The translations under genes were made by a program, and so were the position numbers. The notes beneath the pieces were generated by a model. The model had not been told where the DNA came from. It saw only the letters and a program-made list of their open reading frames with translations, and searched no databases. Below, in pieces: positions 7,861 through 17,304 of a stretch of 64,000 nt of DNA (the first letter of the stretch is position 1; each line of letters starts with the position of its first letter). Where the stretch lies: contig NZ_JAPDPC010000001.1 of the NCBI RefSeq assembly GCF_026283945.1, positions 868,001 to 932,000 on the forward strand, in the 5' to 3' direction. This stretch comes from Dyella humicola. Lineage in GTDB: Bacteria; Pseudomonadota; Gammaproteobacteria; Xanthomonadales; Rhodanobacteraceae.

Positions 7861-9093
7861 TTGCTGTTCCCTCGAAACAGAGCAGACTTGACGACCGTCA
7901 CTTCGGGAATGCCTAGGGTGCAGCACCGGTCCACCAAAGAAAGTCTCTTTCGCCGCAGCGGCGGGCGCTGGTCGCCTGTCTTGCTTCTGGCGGTTTGCAT
8001 GGGGCCGACTCTCGCGGCCCAGGGTCAGGGCGCAGCGACGCATTCGCCTACGGCTGTATCGCAAGGACCGAGCGCAGAGCCACTGTCCATCCAGGTTAAC
8101 GATGATCGGATGACGCTTGCGCTAACTCGGGTTCCCCAGGTGTATCTCTTCGGCAGCATCGACGCTGATGCGCCGCGTCGATTTGAAGGCTTGATGAAGT
8201 CGAGGAAGATTCCCCCGGGTTCCGACATCTATCTGAATTCACCAGGAGGCGATTTGAAAGCCGGTCTGGCGTTGGGACGGTTATTCCGATCCGAAGCGAT
8301 GGTGACGCATCTAGGGGCGCCTAGGAAGAAGCTGCGTTCGGGCCCAGCACCCAGGGACTCCCTATGCGTGGGCGCTTGTACCTATGCGTACTTTGGCGGG
8401 CTCTATCGATGGGCGGTGACGGGTAACGACCGCATCGGCCTGAACTCTTTCAACACGACAAATCCCAAGGGTAGAGATGCGGAAACGCCGCCGCAGGTGC
8501 CGGGTGAAGTGGCTTCGTACTTGAAGGAGATGGGCATCGATCAGGAGGCGTTGATGCAGGCGTCGATGACCTCGAACGATCAGATCGTCTGGTTGTCTCC
8601 CGAGCAAATGCTCGCCTCCGGGCTTGCCAATAACGGACGCTTGCCGCCGACCTCAAAATATCTCCCGTCGGCAGGGGGCTCATTTCTCGAGCTCAGCCAA
8701 ATCGCTCGCGACGGCGAGCACAAGATCACCTTCCAGTGCCGGCCTGACGGACTCACGCTCAGTTCCTCCTTCAAGGTAGGCCTTGATCGCGCAAGACAGC
8801 TCGCTGCGCGGGGCGCTGGGGCGTACTTCCAGGTCGATCAACTGGAGATGTTGCCGGAACAGCGCGCTAGTGTGGATGACGCCAACCAGTCGCTGGTGAT
8901 CGATCGCCCGTTCCCCATGGGAGGGCTGGCGCGTCTGTTGACGGCGACGTCCATGGGGGCCTGGATCAGTGACCGCAATGGTGCCGTTCGTTATGGCTTC
9001 ACCTTCGAACTCGATCCGGTAAGGGATGAACTCAAGGCCTACTATGCGAGCTGCAAACAGGTCGCCGAGCGCGCGAAATCACAGAAGCCCTGA
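7861..9093 (+). CDS. Exported ClpP/crotonase-fold protein lacking the catalytic Ser and His
   Basis: Of 410 residues, with TTG start at 7861 preceded by AGGGAG; ATG 7909 is an alternative. A hydrophobic export segment lies near residues 38-52. The region LNSPGGDLKAGLALGRLF (125-142) is the conserved turn of ClpP-like periplasmic proteases. In related proteins a C-x-S-A-C motif supplies the Ser and R-x-G-x-H-x-F the His. Here these read CVGAC (Gly171) and RIGLNSF (Asn195), so the dyad seems lost. The C-terminal ~150 residues form a separate domain I do not recognise. The protein may be a non-enzymatic binding protein; the motif comparison is from memory. Confidence 0.6.
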   Translation: MLFPRNRADLTTVTSGMPRVQHRSTKESLFRRSGGRWSPVLLLAVCMGPTLAAQGQGAATHSPTAVSQGPSAEPLSIQVNDDRMTLALTRVPQVYLFGSIDADAPRRFEGLMKSRKIPPGSDIYLNSPGGDLKAGLALGRLFRSEAMVTHLGAPRKKLRSGPAPRDSLCVGACTYAYFGGLYRWAVTGNDRIGLNSFNTTNPKGRDAETPPQVPGEVASYLKEMGIDQEALMQASMTSNDQIVWLSPEQMLASGLANNGRLPPTSKYLPSAGGSFLELSQIARDGEHKITFQCRPDGLTLSSSFKVGLDRARQLAARGAGAYFQVDQLEMLPEQRASVDDANQSLVIDRPFPMGGLARLLTATSMGAWISDRNGAVRYGFTFELDPVRDELKAYYASCKQVAERAKSQKP

Positions 9094-9215
9094 GAGCACG
9101 GTAACGCCTGCCCTGCCAGGTGATCCCGGCGCTACAATCGACGCATCGGTTGGCTGAACACCCTGCGACACTGCGTTGATCGCGGCATACGGATTGCACT
9201 TGCGAGGGCACCGAC

Positions 9216-10457
9216 ATGAGCAACGAGCTAGGTCCCACGGCGTCATCACGTCGCCGCTTCCTGCAATCGGCGGGCCTCTTCGGATCCGTTGGGCTACTCG
9301 GCGCGGGCACGGCGCTGGCAGGTTCAGCCACGTCCATCCGCTTGCCGTTTGCCAACGGCTATCGTGACCTCACCAGCGAGTTTCCGCAGAAGGGTCAGAT
9401 GATTCTACTGCGCGGACGGCCGCCGTTATTGGAAACGCCGTTCGACGTATTCGATCACGGCGTATTCACGCCGAACAATCGCTTCTATGTACGCTGGCAC
9501 CTGGCCTCCATCCCTACGGATGTGGATGCGGCGGCTTTCCGTTTGAATGTCCATGGCCAGGTCGGCAAGAGCCTGTCGCTGAGCCTGCATGAGCTCATGA
9601 CCGAGTTCGAGCCCGTCGAGCTGGCGGCGGTAAATCAGTGCTCTGGCAATTCGCGCGGACATTTCAATCCGCGTGTACCGGGCGGCCAGTGGGATAACGG
9701 TGCCATGGGCTGCGCGCGCTGGACCGGTGTGCGGCTCAAGGATGTGCTGGATCGGGCGGGTGTCAATGCGGGGGCCGTGCAAGTGCGCTTTAACGGCCTG
9801 GACACCGGGTTGATTCCGGCTACGCCGGACTTTATGAAGTCGCTGGATATCGAGCATGCGCGCGATGGCGAGGTTCTCATCGCTTACGGGATGAATGGCG
9901 AACAGCTACCCCTGTTGAATGGCTTTCCCACGCGGCTTGTCGTACCCGGTTGGTATGCCACCTACTGGGTCAAGATGCTCAATGACATCGAAGTGCTCGA
10001 CACCACCGACGACAACTACTGGATGGCCAAGGCCTATCTGATTCCGGATACGCCACATGCGGATGTCGCGCCGGGCCAGACCGGATTCAAGAGCGTGCCG
10101 ATCAATCGCATGGGGCCGCGCTCCTTCTTCACCAACCTGCACGACGGGGCAAAGGTTTTGGCTGGACATGCGGCGTCGCTGCGCGGCATCGCCTTTGGCG
10201 GCGACACGGGCGTAGCCAAAGTCATGTGGTCGGGCGATGGCGGTGCGCACTGGCAAGAGGCGCGGCTGGAGCAGGACTTCGGCAAGTACAGCTTCCGCCG
10301 CTGGAACGCGCAGTACACGCCGCGCACGAAGGGCGAAGACGTGCTGATGGTCAAGGCGATCAATAGCAATGGTGTTGAGCAGCCCATGACGCCGAACTGG
10401 AATACCGGCGGCTTCATGCGCAATGTGATCGAGTCGATCAAGCTCACGGTGGGGTGA
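9216..10457 (+). CDS. sorA: Periplasmic sulfite dehydrogenase, molybdopterin subunit
   Basis: Of 413 residues. A Tat signal (SRRRFLQ at 11-17, then a hydrophobic stretch) shows export as a folded cofactor enzyme. The oxidoreductase molybdopterin-binding domain contains the Mo-ligand Cys142 in NQCSGNSRG. The C-terminal ~130 residues match the dimerisation domain of sulfite oxidases (GDTGVAKVMWSGDGGAHW). Known members oxidise sulfite to sulfate and pass electrons to a c-type cytochrome, and the next gene supplies one. GAGGG at about 9203 serves the ATG. It forms a two-gene operon with sorB, 10 bases apart. Confidence 0.85.
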   Translation: MSNELGPTASSRRRFLQSAGLFGSVGLLGAGTALAGSATSIRLPFANGYRDLTSEFPQKGQMILLRGRPPLLETPFDVFDHGVFTPNNRFYVRWHLASIPTDVDAAAFRLNVHGQVGKSLSLSLHELMTEFEPVELAAVNQCSGNSRGHFNPRVPGGQWDNGAMGCARWTGVRLKDVLDRAGVNAGAVQVRFNGLDTGLIPATPDFMKSLDIEHARDGEVLIAYGMNGEQLPLLNGFPTRLVVPGWYATYWVKMLNDIEVLDTTDDNYWMAKAYLIPDTPHADVAPGQTGFKSVPINRMGPRSFFTNLHDGAKVLAGHAASLRGIAFGGDTGVAKVMWSGDGGAHWQEARLEQDFGKYSFRRWNAQYTPRTKGEDVLMVKAINSNGVEQPMTPNWNTGGFMRNVIESIKLTVG

Positions 10458-10467
10458 GGACAAGGCC

Positions 10468-10815
10468 ATGAATCACGCCCGCATGCTTTGTCTTGAACTC
10501 GTGTTGCTCGCACTGGGGATGGATATGGCCAGCGCGCAGGAGCGCACTGCACCCATTACGATCCATTCGGTATCCGTGCAATTGCCTGCCGGCCAAGCCG
10601 AATTTCCGCCGGGTCCTGGCGCAGATGCCGCGGGAAAGTGTCTGATTTGCCACTCCGCCGACATGGTGTTGAAGCAGCCGCTGATCTCGGAAGCGGCGTG
10701 GAGAAGCGTGATCAACAAAATGCGCAGCGCCTATGGCGCGCCGATTACCGATGACGATGTCAACCTGCTCACCGCGTACATGACGCGCATCAACGCGGAC
10801 CAGCAAACCCACTAG
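10468..10815 (+). CDS. sorB: Sulfite dehydrogenase cytochrome c subunit
   Basis: Of 115 residues. An N-terminal export signal ends near ASAQ (21-24), followed by a single haem c site C-L-I-C-H (58-62). Met66, or another later Met, is a candidate sixth ligand. Size and position directly after sorA match the small monohaem subunit of SorAB, which accepts electrons from the Mo centre and hands them to the respiratory chain. Transcription is convergent with the DUF302 gene, 28 bases away. Confidence 0.82.
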   Translation: MNHARMLCLELVLLALGMDMASAQERTAPITIHSVSVQLPAGQAEFPPGPGADAAGKCLICHSADMVLKQPLISEAAWRSVINKMRSAYGAPITDDDVNLLTAYMTRINADQQTH

Positions 10816-10843
10816 CGGCGCAGGGCCAGTCGACTACCAAGGT

Positions 10844-11242
10844 TCAATGGGCGGCCTGTTCCAGCAGGCCGATGGCGCCCGCGAGGTTCTCGGTCATGGC
10901 TGCCGGCAGCCCATGGCGTCGCGTAATGTAGTCAGGCGCGTTGTAGGCGATCCAAGTGGTTCCCTGCTCGTCCTCCCACACGAGTGCCTTCAGGGGAAGA
11001 TCCAGTCCGGCGGCGGGTTCGGCTTGCATCAAGGGCGTTCCGGCCTTTGGAGTGCCGAAGATCAGCATCTGCTCTGGACGCAGCTCGAGCCCGGCACGTG
11101 CCGCGTCCCCACTGAAATCGATGCGCGCAAATATCATCACCCCGTGTGCCTTGAGCTGCTGCTCGATCTTCTCCATGGTTTGCGGCACATCATGTTCGGA
11201 TCGAAGGCGAACCATGCCTTGATCGACGTGGGTAGTTGACAT
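10844..11242 (-). CDS. DUF302 family protein
   Basis: Of 132 residues; ATG 11242 follows CGGAGA at good spacing, while the frame itself is open further upstream. It has the family pattern of an early segment followed by HGVMIFARIDFSGDA, then LIFGTPKAGTPLM and a late KALVWEDE-x-G-x-TWIAYN. DUF302 proteins are small alpha/beta proteins of unknown role, sometimes linked to redox or copper stress. There is no signal peptide in the chosen form. It is convergent with sorB and has no operon partner. Confidence 0.8.
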   Translation of the reverse strand: MSTTHVDQGMVRLRSEHDVPQTMEKIEQQLKAHGVMIFARIDFSGDAARAGLELRPEQMLIFGTPKAGTPLMQAEPAAGLDLPLKALVWEDEQGTTWIAYNAPDYITRRHGLPAAMTENLAGAIGLLEQAAH

Positions 11243-11610
11243 GATCGGGTCTCCGGGGGGCGGTTGCCGTGCGAGTGACCAACGAAACGTCTTCATCAGA
11301 CCAGTCTACTTGCCAGCGTCAGCTTGATGGGTGGCTGCCTTGTGGATGCGCAGTCGCCGAGGAATCGTTGACGGCTGGCAAGCGAGACCATGGTACGGCT
11401 TGTGCCCACGTCCATGGTTCGCTTCTGCTACTAAGCTAACGTTCCGAGTGCCAACGGGTATTGGCAAGTTCGCTAGTCTTCACGGGCGCTTCACGGCTCA
11501 CGCGGGGTCATGGGCCCGGCACTGAAAAGCGGAGTCATGCGGTCCGGAGGAGGCCAAGTTGTTCTGTCTTCAGCATGCCCAGTCGTGTTCACCTGAGAGA
11601 GGTTGCACCG
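11243..11610. other. Intergenic region, 368 bases
   Basis: The region separates the DUF302 gene from a rightward gene and should contain both divergent promoters. I see no conserved operator, RNA gene or credible small ORF; open frames here have no ribosome-binding site or recognisable product. Confidence 0.5.
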
Positions 11611-12087
11611 ATGCTGCGCCGTATCCTGGCCTCAAGCCGCTACATCATGCTCGTTCCCATCATTGGGACGTTTCTTAGCTTCGTGGCCTTGATTTTCTAT
11701 GAGGCGATTGTGCTCTCCGCAAGCGTTGTCGATACCGCCCGAAACGGTACGATCTCGGCCAAGTCGGTGAAAATATTCGCCGTAAGCATCGTCGAGGCGG
11801 TGGATGTATTTCTTATCGCCATCGCCATCTACATCATCAGTATCGGCCTCTATTCGCTGTTCGTTGACGACAAATTGCCGCTGCCGAAATGGCTGGAGGT
11901 CAATAACCTTGAGGATCTGAAGGGAAACCTGGTCAGCGTTGTCATCGCCGTGCTGGCGGTCCTGTTTCTCCGCGAAGTCGTTGCCTGGGATGGCAGTGGC
12001 GATATCGCGACCTTTGGTGTGGCCCTTGCCTTTGTTGTAGCGGCGCTGACATTTTTCCTGATGAAGAATAACGTCAGGCGACAATGA
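11611..12087 (+). CDS. YqhA/UPF0114 family inner-membrane protein
   Basis: Of 158 residues. I chose ATG 11611 because GAGAGG precedes it and the protein then begins like the family (MLRRILASSRY). Four hydrophobic segments are visible at about 13-34, 69-89, 113-130 and 137-154. The conserved family stretch with Asp-Leu-Lys after a PxWL motif (LPKWLEVNNLEDLK) is present. Function of the family is not established. It stands alone between two intergenic regions. Confidence 0.75.
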   Translation: MLRRILASSRYIMLVPIIGTFLSFVALIFYEAIVLSASVVDTARNGTISAKSVKIFAVSIVEAVDVFLIAIAIYIISIGLYSLFVDDKLPLPKWLEVNNLEDLKGNLVSVVIAVLAVLFLREVVAWDGSGDIATFGVALAFVVAALTFFLMKNNVRRQ

Positions 12088-12259
12088 GCTCGCGCTGCTA
12101 TCCGATACGCGCGTCGTGACGAAGCGCGACCCGGGGCCATGCGCCCATCCACTCTGAATATCAGCTATCCACCCGAAGCTGCGATCCCGCCCAAGGCTAT
12201 GGTCTTTTCTCAATGGCGACCCTGATAATGCCGGCGCATTTACACACTGGGAGGGTCGC

Positions 12260-12721
12260 ATGAAATTGCTGTTCAAGCGCATGATTTTGACTGCTGGATT
12301 GGGCATGTTGTTGCCATTGTCGGCGTATGCCGATATGCCGGGGCGTCACCCCGCTTATCTGCACGCGTTGTCCGATCTTCGCGCGGCTCGCTGGATGCTT
12401 GAGCATCGACCGGGCGACGCCGCTGTCAGCAGTCAGGAGGATGTGGCGATCGATGAGATCGACCACGCCATCGGTGAAATCAAGCGCGCTTCGTACGACG
12501 ATGGCAAGGACCTGCGCGATCATCCGGCGGTCGATATGCCGATGGACGGCCCGGGGCGCCTGCATAAGGCTGTCGAACTGCTCGCCAAGGTCCACAGCGA
12601 CATCGATCGCGAGGAAGACGATCCGGAGAGCCGGGAGTTTAAGCATCGTGCCCTTATGCACGTCGATGAGGCAGCCCACGCCGTGGAGCATGCCATCCAC
12701 GATGTGCGCGATGGCCGCTGA
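12260..12721 (+). CDS. Small secreted helical protein
   Basis: Of 153 residues, with a clear signal peptide (about 1-24, ending AYA). GGAGG stands 5 bases before the ATG. The mature part is charged and helix-rich, with many His, Asp and Glu residues (DVAIDEIDHAIGEIKRA, HVDEAAHAVEHAIHDV). It resembles small periplasmic His-rich helical proteins of Xanthomonadales and Burkholderia. No domain with known function is recognised; metal binding is possible but unproven. A strong terminator follows. Confidence 0.7.
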   Translation: MKLLFKRMILTAGLGMLLPLSAYADMPGRHPAYLHALSDLRAARWMLEHRPGDAAVSSQEDVAIDEIDHAIGEIKRASYDDGKDLRDHPAVDMPMDGPGRLHKAVELLAKVHSDIDREEDDPESREFKHRALMHVDEAAHAVEHAIHDVRDGR

Positions 12722-12753
12722 GTTCCAGCCAGCCTGACCTGACTCACATCCGA

Positions 12754-12786
12754 AACGGCCGCTCAACCTGTTGAGCGGCCGTTTTT
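12754..12786 (+). terminator. Intrinsic terminator after the secreted helical protein gene
   Basis: A perfect 13-bp stem (AACGGCCGCTCAA with TTGAGCGGCCGTT), CCTG loop and a TTTTT run. Confidence 0.9.
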
Positions 12787-13012
12787 ATTGAGGGATGGAA
12801 AAGGGGGCCGGGCGGAGGCGGCCTATCCAGGCGTGCCAGCGCCTGGGGCGCGACCTGGTGGGGTACCCATGCATGACCAACGACGGGGGCAGGGGCCGGC
12901 CATCCACGGTAAGGTGGCAGCGGGGGATATCGCATGATCGTGGCGCAACGCGCATCGTCTGGCTGTCCACCCGTACAGCTACCTTGCCTATTGCCCACGG
13001 AGATTTCGTCTC

Positions 13013-14335
13013 ATGCGTTTACTGCCTCTTTTCGCCGCCATCACCCTGATCCTCGGAACGAGCGGTGTTGCCCGGGCCGATGATGCACCAGCCGCGGCCC
13101 CTGCCCGGGTCGTCGTCCGCGCTGCCCACCTGGTGGACGTGCAAAGCGGTACGGTGCGTGACAATCCGCTGGTCGTGATCGAGGGCGAGCGTATTACCGA
13201 CGTTCGCTACGACGGCCAGGTGCCAGCCGGGGCCAACGTGATCGACCTTGGCGGCGCCACCCTGCTGCCCGGCCTGATCGACTGCCACGTGCACCTGACC
13301 GGTGACCCGGGCGAGGTCAAGGGCGACTATTACGAGTCCGTGCTCAAGCGCAGCGCGATCGACTCGGCCATCCTTTCGCCGATCTATGCCAAGCGCACGC
13401 TGGATGCCGGCTTCACCACAGTGCGCAATCTCGGTGCCAGCGATTATGTCGACGTCGCCTTGCGCAATGCCATCAATCGCGGTGACATCCCCGGCCCACG
13501 CATGCTGGTGTCCGGCCCGCCGCTGGGCGCCACCGGCGGACATGCTGACGACACCACTGGCTTCTCGCCGTGGATCGAATTCCATGGTGTCGACGGCGTC
13601 GCCGATGGCGTGGACGCGATCCGCCATCGCGTTCGCGAGAACGTCAAGAACGGCGCCGATGTCATCAAGTTCATGGCCAGCGCGGGCGTGCTCAGTGCGG
13701 AGACATCGGTGGGCGCACCGCAATATTCGCAGGAAGAGATGAACGCGATCGTCGACGAAGCGCATCGCTGGGGCAAGAAGGTGGCGGCGCACGCGCACGG
13801 CGCAGAAGCCATCAAGATGGCCATACGCGCCGGCGTGGACTCGATCGAGCACAGCAGCATGATCGACGATGAAGGCCTGAAGCTGGCCAAGCAGCACGGC
13901 ACCTATCTCGATTTTGATGTCTACAACGACGACTACATCCTCAGCGAATACGCAAAAAAAGGCTTTCCCGCCAGCACGCTCGATAAGGAAAGGTTGGTGG
14001 GCCGCACGCAGCGCGAGAACTTCCAGCGCGCCGTGAAGGTGGGCGAGAAGCTTGCCTTCGGCACCGATGCCGGCGTTTATCCACATGGCTGGAACGGTAA
14101 ACAGTTCGCCACCATGACCCAATGGGGAATGACGCCGATGCAGTCCATCCAGGCTGCTACCGTCAACGCCGCAGACCTGCTCGGTATCAAGGACAAGGTG
14201 GGCGCCGTGGCGCCGGGTTACTACGCCGACCTCGTCGCCGTTGGCGGCGACCCCATCAAGGACATCGCACAACTCCAACACGTCAGCTTCGTGATGAAGA
14301 GTGGTGCCGTGGAAAAGAACGAACTCAAGCGCTGA
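13013..14335 (+). CDS. Exported metal-dependent amidohydrolase (prolidase/imidazolonepropionase-like)
   Basis: Of 440 residues with a signal peptide ending near ARA (20-22). A TIM-barrel amidohydrolase is shown by the HxH pair (His92, His94), the probable carboxylated Lys219 in VIKFMASAG, His260 or His262 (AAHAHG), His280 (SIEHSS) and Asp352 (FGTDAGVYPH). This arrangement is typical of binuclear-zinc Xaa-Pro or Xaa-Arg dipeptidases of the Sgx9260 type, so hydrolysis of a dipeptide C-terminal bond in the periplasm is the best guess. GGAG precedes the ATG. It is monocistronic. A long antisense open frame over it is only a GC-rich shadow. Confidence 0.82.
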   Translation: MRLLPLFAAITLILGTSGVARADDAPAAAPARVVVRAAHLVDVQSGTVRDNPLVVIEGERITDVRYDGQVPAGANVIDLGGATLLPGLIDCHVHLTGDPGEVKGDYYESVLKRSAIDSAILSPIYAKRTLDAGFTTVRNLGASDYVDVALRNAINRGDIPGPRMLVSGPPLGATGGHADDTTGFSPWIEFHGVDGVADGVDAIRHRVRENVKNGADVIKFMASAGVLSAETSVGAPQYSQEEMNAIVDEAHRWGKKVAAHAHGAEAIKMAIRAGVDSIEHSSMIDDEGLKLAKQHGTYLDFDVYNDDYILSEYAKKGFPASTLDKERLVGRTQRENFQRAVKVGEKLAFGTDAGVYPHGWNGKQFATMTQWGMTPMQSIQAATVNAADLLGIKDKVGAVAPGYYADLVAVGGDPIKDIAQLQHVSFVMKSGAVEKNELKR

Positions 14336-14359
14336 AGCAAAGAACACGTGATCATCGCA

Positions 14360-14395
14360 GGCTGCGCGCGTCTAACCGTCTCGGCGCGCGCAGCC
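14360..14395 (+). terminator. Long hairpin after the amidohydrolase gene
   Basis: GGCTGCGCGCG pairs with CGCGCGCAGCC (11 bp) around a 14-base loop. It sits 25 bases past the stop; there is no U-run, so it is only a possible terminator. Confidence 0.4.
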
Positions 14396-14605
14396 ACATT
14401 CGCGATGTTCGGCGCGGTGGTCTCACATGCGATCACACGCATGACATCGCAGCCAGCCAAATCAGAAACGGAGCAATCTCAGGGTGTGCTCGCATCGCCA
14501 CCGCCGGCTACGTAGTGCTGATAGCCGTTGGATGCTCGGGCGGCATCGCCGCGTCGTCCGGCAATGGGAACCGCACTGCATAGGCTTCGTGATAGGCTCA
14601 ATGAC

Positions 14606-15382
14606 ATGGACGCGACCGCCAAGATTTCGTACCCATCAACGGGACACACCAGCTGCCTTCAAGTCGAAGATCATTCCTTTTGGTTTAAGCACCGGAACGA
14701 ATGCATCTCGGCACTGATCGGGCGGTTCTTTGCCTCGGGACGATTCGTCGATGTCGGCGGTGGAAATGGTTTCGTTGCGCGCAAACTCGTTGATGACGGG
14801 TTGGATGTCATCCTGGTGGAGCCGGGCGCCGATGGTGCCCGCCATGCGCGTGAACTTCGCGGGCTCGAGAATGTAATCCATGGCACCTTGTTGGACGCCA
14901 TGCCCCTTCTGGGGGAGGCGGGTGCCATCGGCGCGTTCGATGTCGTCGAACACGTCGAGGACGATGCGGCATTCATTGATCAGGTGGCTGACGCTCTGAG
15001 CGAACGTGGACTTTTCTTTGCTACCGTGCCTGCATACCAGTGGCTTTGGTCAAGCGCCGATGACGAGGCAGGGCACTACCGACGCTACACGAGCAGAAGC
15101 TTCACGGACCTGCTGTCGACGAGGTTCGATATGCTGTTCAGCAGCTACTTCTTCGCGCCGCTAATTCCACCTGTCGCGATCTCGCGCGCCTTGCCTTATC
15201 GCCTTGGCCGGCGAGGGGCAAGGGACGATGAGAGCGCGGCGCGCGAGCACGGCACATCCAATGGCATGGCTACAAGGGCCATGAGCGCCATGCTAAGGCA
15301 TGAAGTCAGGCGCATCTCGACCATCAAGCCCTTGAAGTTCGGCTCCAGCCTTATCGTCGCGGCACGCAAGAAGGCTATCTGA
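14606..15382 (+). CDS. Class I SAM-dependent methyltransferase
   Basis: Of 258 residues from ATG 14606; the frame is open from 14528 but the extra residues carry no domain signal. Motif I is FVDVGGGNGFVA, followed by an acidic strand end (VILVEPG). A later segment IGAFDVVEHVEDDAAF matches the usual post-motif region of Methyltransf_11/23 proteins. The C-terminal part with YRRYTSRSF resembles methyltransferases often found in surface-polysaccharide or lipid pathways, but there is no supporting neighbourhood here. The substrate is unknown. It is on the opposite strand to the monooxygenase gene that follows. Confidence 0.75.
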   Translation: MDATAKISYPSTGHTSCLQVEDHSFWFKHRNECISALIGRFFASGRFVDVGGGNGFVARKLVDDGLDVILVEPGADGARHARELRGLENVIHGTLLDAMPLLGEAGAIGAFDVVEHVEDDAAFIDQVADALSERGLFFATVPAYQWLWSSADDEAGHYRRYTSRSFTDLLSTRFDMLFSSYFFAPLIPPVAISRALPYRLGRRGARDDESAAREHGTSNGMATRAMSAMLRHEVRRISTIKPLKFGSSLIVAARKKAI

Positions 15383-15623
15383 CTTTGTCTCCGGACATAC
15401 GCGCGCCAGCAGGGCTGCGTTCGGGTGTCGTCGAATGGAGGTGGTCGTGAATAGGCCAACCGCGACGTGAGACGTGGTGCGAATGCTTCGTGTCGCAGGT
15501 CGTCAGAGTAAAGGTCTTCGGCATTGCGTGGTTGATCCGCGCCTTGTGGATCACGGTCATGATGCCAAAGGCCACAGGAGACTTGCACTGACGTCGCCTT
15601 GCTCAATTCATTAACATATCGAT

Positions 15624-17147
15624 TCACCCAAGGCTAGACACGTCATCTGTCGCTTTCGGACGTGCATAGGTGTCGCTGTGCGCATCGAACTCAAGGGCAG
15701 GGTCGTCGATGGGTAGCTTGAGCAGCATCCGGCGATCGAATTCGTAATTGTGCATCACACGCCACGGCACGCTTCGACCCTGGCGTGGCATGGATGTTCC
15801 ACCCCGGAGCACGTATCCCGACGACAGCGAATCCAGGATCGTTTCGCTCTGCATCTCGTTGGTGGGTGCGCGCGGTGTGACGGTGGCCAGGTGACGGTCG
15901 TCCATGTAGTTAAGCAGCCGGCAGATGTAGCTCGCGGCAAGGTCCACCTTTAGTGTCCAGGATGCGTTGGTATAGCCAAAGATCACGGCCATGTTCGGCG
16001 TATCTTGCAGAAGGACGCCCTTGTAGGTCATCAGTTCACCCACCGGACGTTCGTCGCCATCGACATCCAGCGTCGCCCCACCTAGCGCCTGCAACTGAAA
16101 CCCGGTTGCCGTGATGATGATGTCGGCTTCGAGTGTCTTGCCCGAGGTGAGTCGAATTCCCGACTCGGTGAAGGTGTCGATCGTATCCGTCACGATGGAC
16201 GCCTTTCCCTTCCGAAGCACCTCGAACAGATCGCCATCGGGCACGGCGCACAGGCGCTGGTCCCATGGACCGTACCTCGGCGAAAAGTTCTTCAGGTCTA
16301 CATCGGGGCCCACCCGCTTGCGTACACTTGCCAAAAGCAATGCGCGCACTTGAGCGGGCCAACGCTTCGCTGCCTTGTAGATGAGCCGCTGCAGATAGAT
16401 ATTGCGCTTGCGCGCGATCGCATAGACGAGGCGCGCGGGAAGAATATGTCGTAAGCCTGCGGAAATGCCGTCATGGGCCGGAAGCGAGAAAATATAGCTT
16501 GGTGATCGCTGAAGCAGCGTGATATGGGCGGTTTCTTCGGCCATCGCAGGTACGATCGTCACCGCCGTCGCACCGCTGCCAATGACGATAACGCGCTTGC
16601 CGCGATACGCCAGACCCTCGGGCCAACGTTGGGGGTGAATGAACTGCCCCTGGTAGCGATCGATGCCGGGATAGTCGGGCAGGTAGCCCTTCTCGTGGTC
16701 GAAGTACCCAGTGCAGGTAATGAGGAAATCGCAAGTGAAACGGCAGGCCTGATCATTTTTCGCATTCACCGCGATGACGGTCCAATGCTTCTGTTCAGTG
16801 GACCAGGAAGCTCGCGTCACTCCGATGCCGAAGCGAATGCGCCTGTCCACCCCGTAGGCGCGTGCCGTTTCCTCCACGTAGGCTCGAATCGATGGGCCAT
16901 CGGCAAGAACCTTGAGTTCGTTCCATGGCCGAAACTGATAGCCGAAACTAAACATGTCCGAGTCGGAGCGGACACCTGGATAGCGAAACAAATCCCATGT
17001 GCCACCGATCGCGTTACGACGCTCAAGCAGGCCTACGTTCTTCCCTGGGCAATCGATGGCCAGATGACACGCCATGCCTATGCCCGAGAGCCCGGCGCCG
17101 ATAATCAGCACATCGTAATGGGTGTTTTCCTGGTGATGGCCACTCAT
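15624..17147 (-). CDS. Flavin-containing Baeyer-Villiger-type monooxygenase
   Basis: Of 507 residues. The FAD site is IIGAGLSGIG (15-24) and the NADPH site VIGSGATA (188-195). Between them lies the Baeyer-Villiger fingerprint in the form Y-x-G-x-x-x-H-x-x-x-W-P (165-176), with Tyr where Phe is usual. GTWDLFRYPGVRSDSD (49-64) is the matching N-terminal motif. The family inserts oxygen next to ketones or oxidises S/N atoms; EtaA-like enzymes are close. It lies downstream of the encapsulin gene on the same strand with a 157-base gap. The C-terminus shows no encapsulin-targeting peptide, so it is probably not cargo. Confidence 0.85.
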   Translation of the reverse strand: MSGHHQENTHYDVLIIGAGLSGIGMACHLAIDCPGKNVGLLERRNAIGGTWDLFRYPGVRSDSDMFSFGYQFRPWNELKVLADGPSIRAYVEETARAYGVDRRIRFGIGVTRASWSTEQKHWTVIAVNAKNDQACRFTCDFLITCTGYFDHEKGYLPDYPGIDRYQGQFIHPQRWPEGLAYRGKRVIVIGSGATAVTIVPAMAEETAHITLLQRSPSYIFSLPAHDGISAGLRHILPARLVYAIARKRNIYLQRLIYKAAKRWPAQVRALLLASVRKRVGPDVDLKNFSPRYGPWDQRLCAVPDGDLFEVLRKGKASIVTDTIDTFTESGIRLTSGKTLEADIIITATGFQLQALGGATLDVDGDERPVGELMTYKGVLLQDTPNMAVIFGYTNASWTLKVDLAASYICRLLNYMDDRHLATVTPRAPTNEMQSETILDSLSSGYVLRGGTSMPRQGRSVPWRVMHNYEFDRRMLLKLPIDDPALEFDAHSDTYARPKATDDVSSLG

Positions 17148-17304
17148 GTCGCGTGCCCTCCCGTGCTGCGGATGTCGCGACCTGGATAGCGTACCTCGCT
17201 TTTCGATCCCGGGGCTCTGGGTATGAGGCCGAGCGGGCGCACGTGGCAGTCGTGCCTGGCGCCTTCAGCAATGGCAGATTTCCTAGACGCCGTCCGACAT
17301 GGTC

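Noticed and set aside
13019-14347. 442-residue open frame antisense to the amidohydrolase gene
   Set aside because: It mirrors a real gene in GC-rich DNA, is His/Asp/Gly-rich without a fold, and the opposite strand has clear metal-ligand motifs.
15624-17147. The monooxygenase as a second encapsulin cargo
   Set aside because: Its C-terminus lacks an LGIGSLKG-like tail and a 157-base gap separates it from the shell gene.
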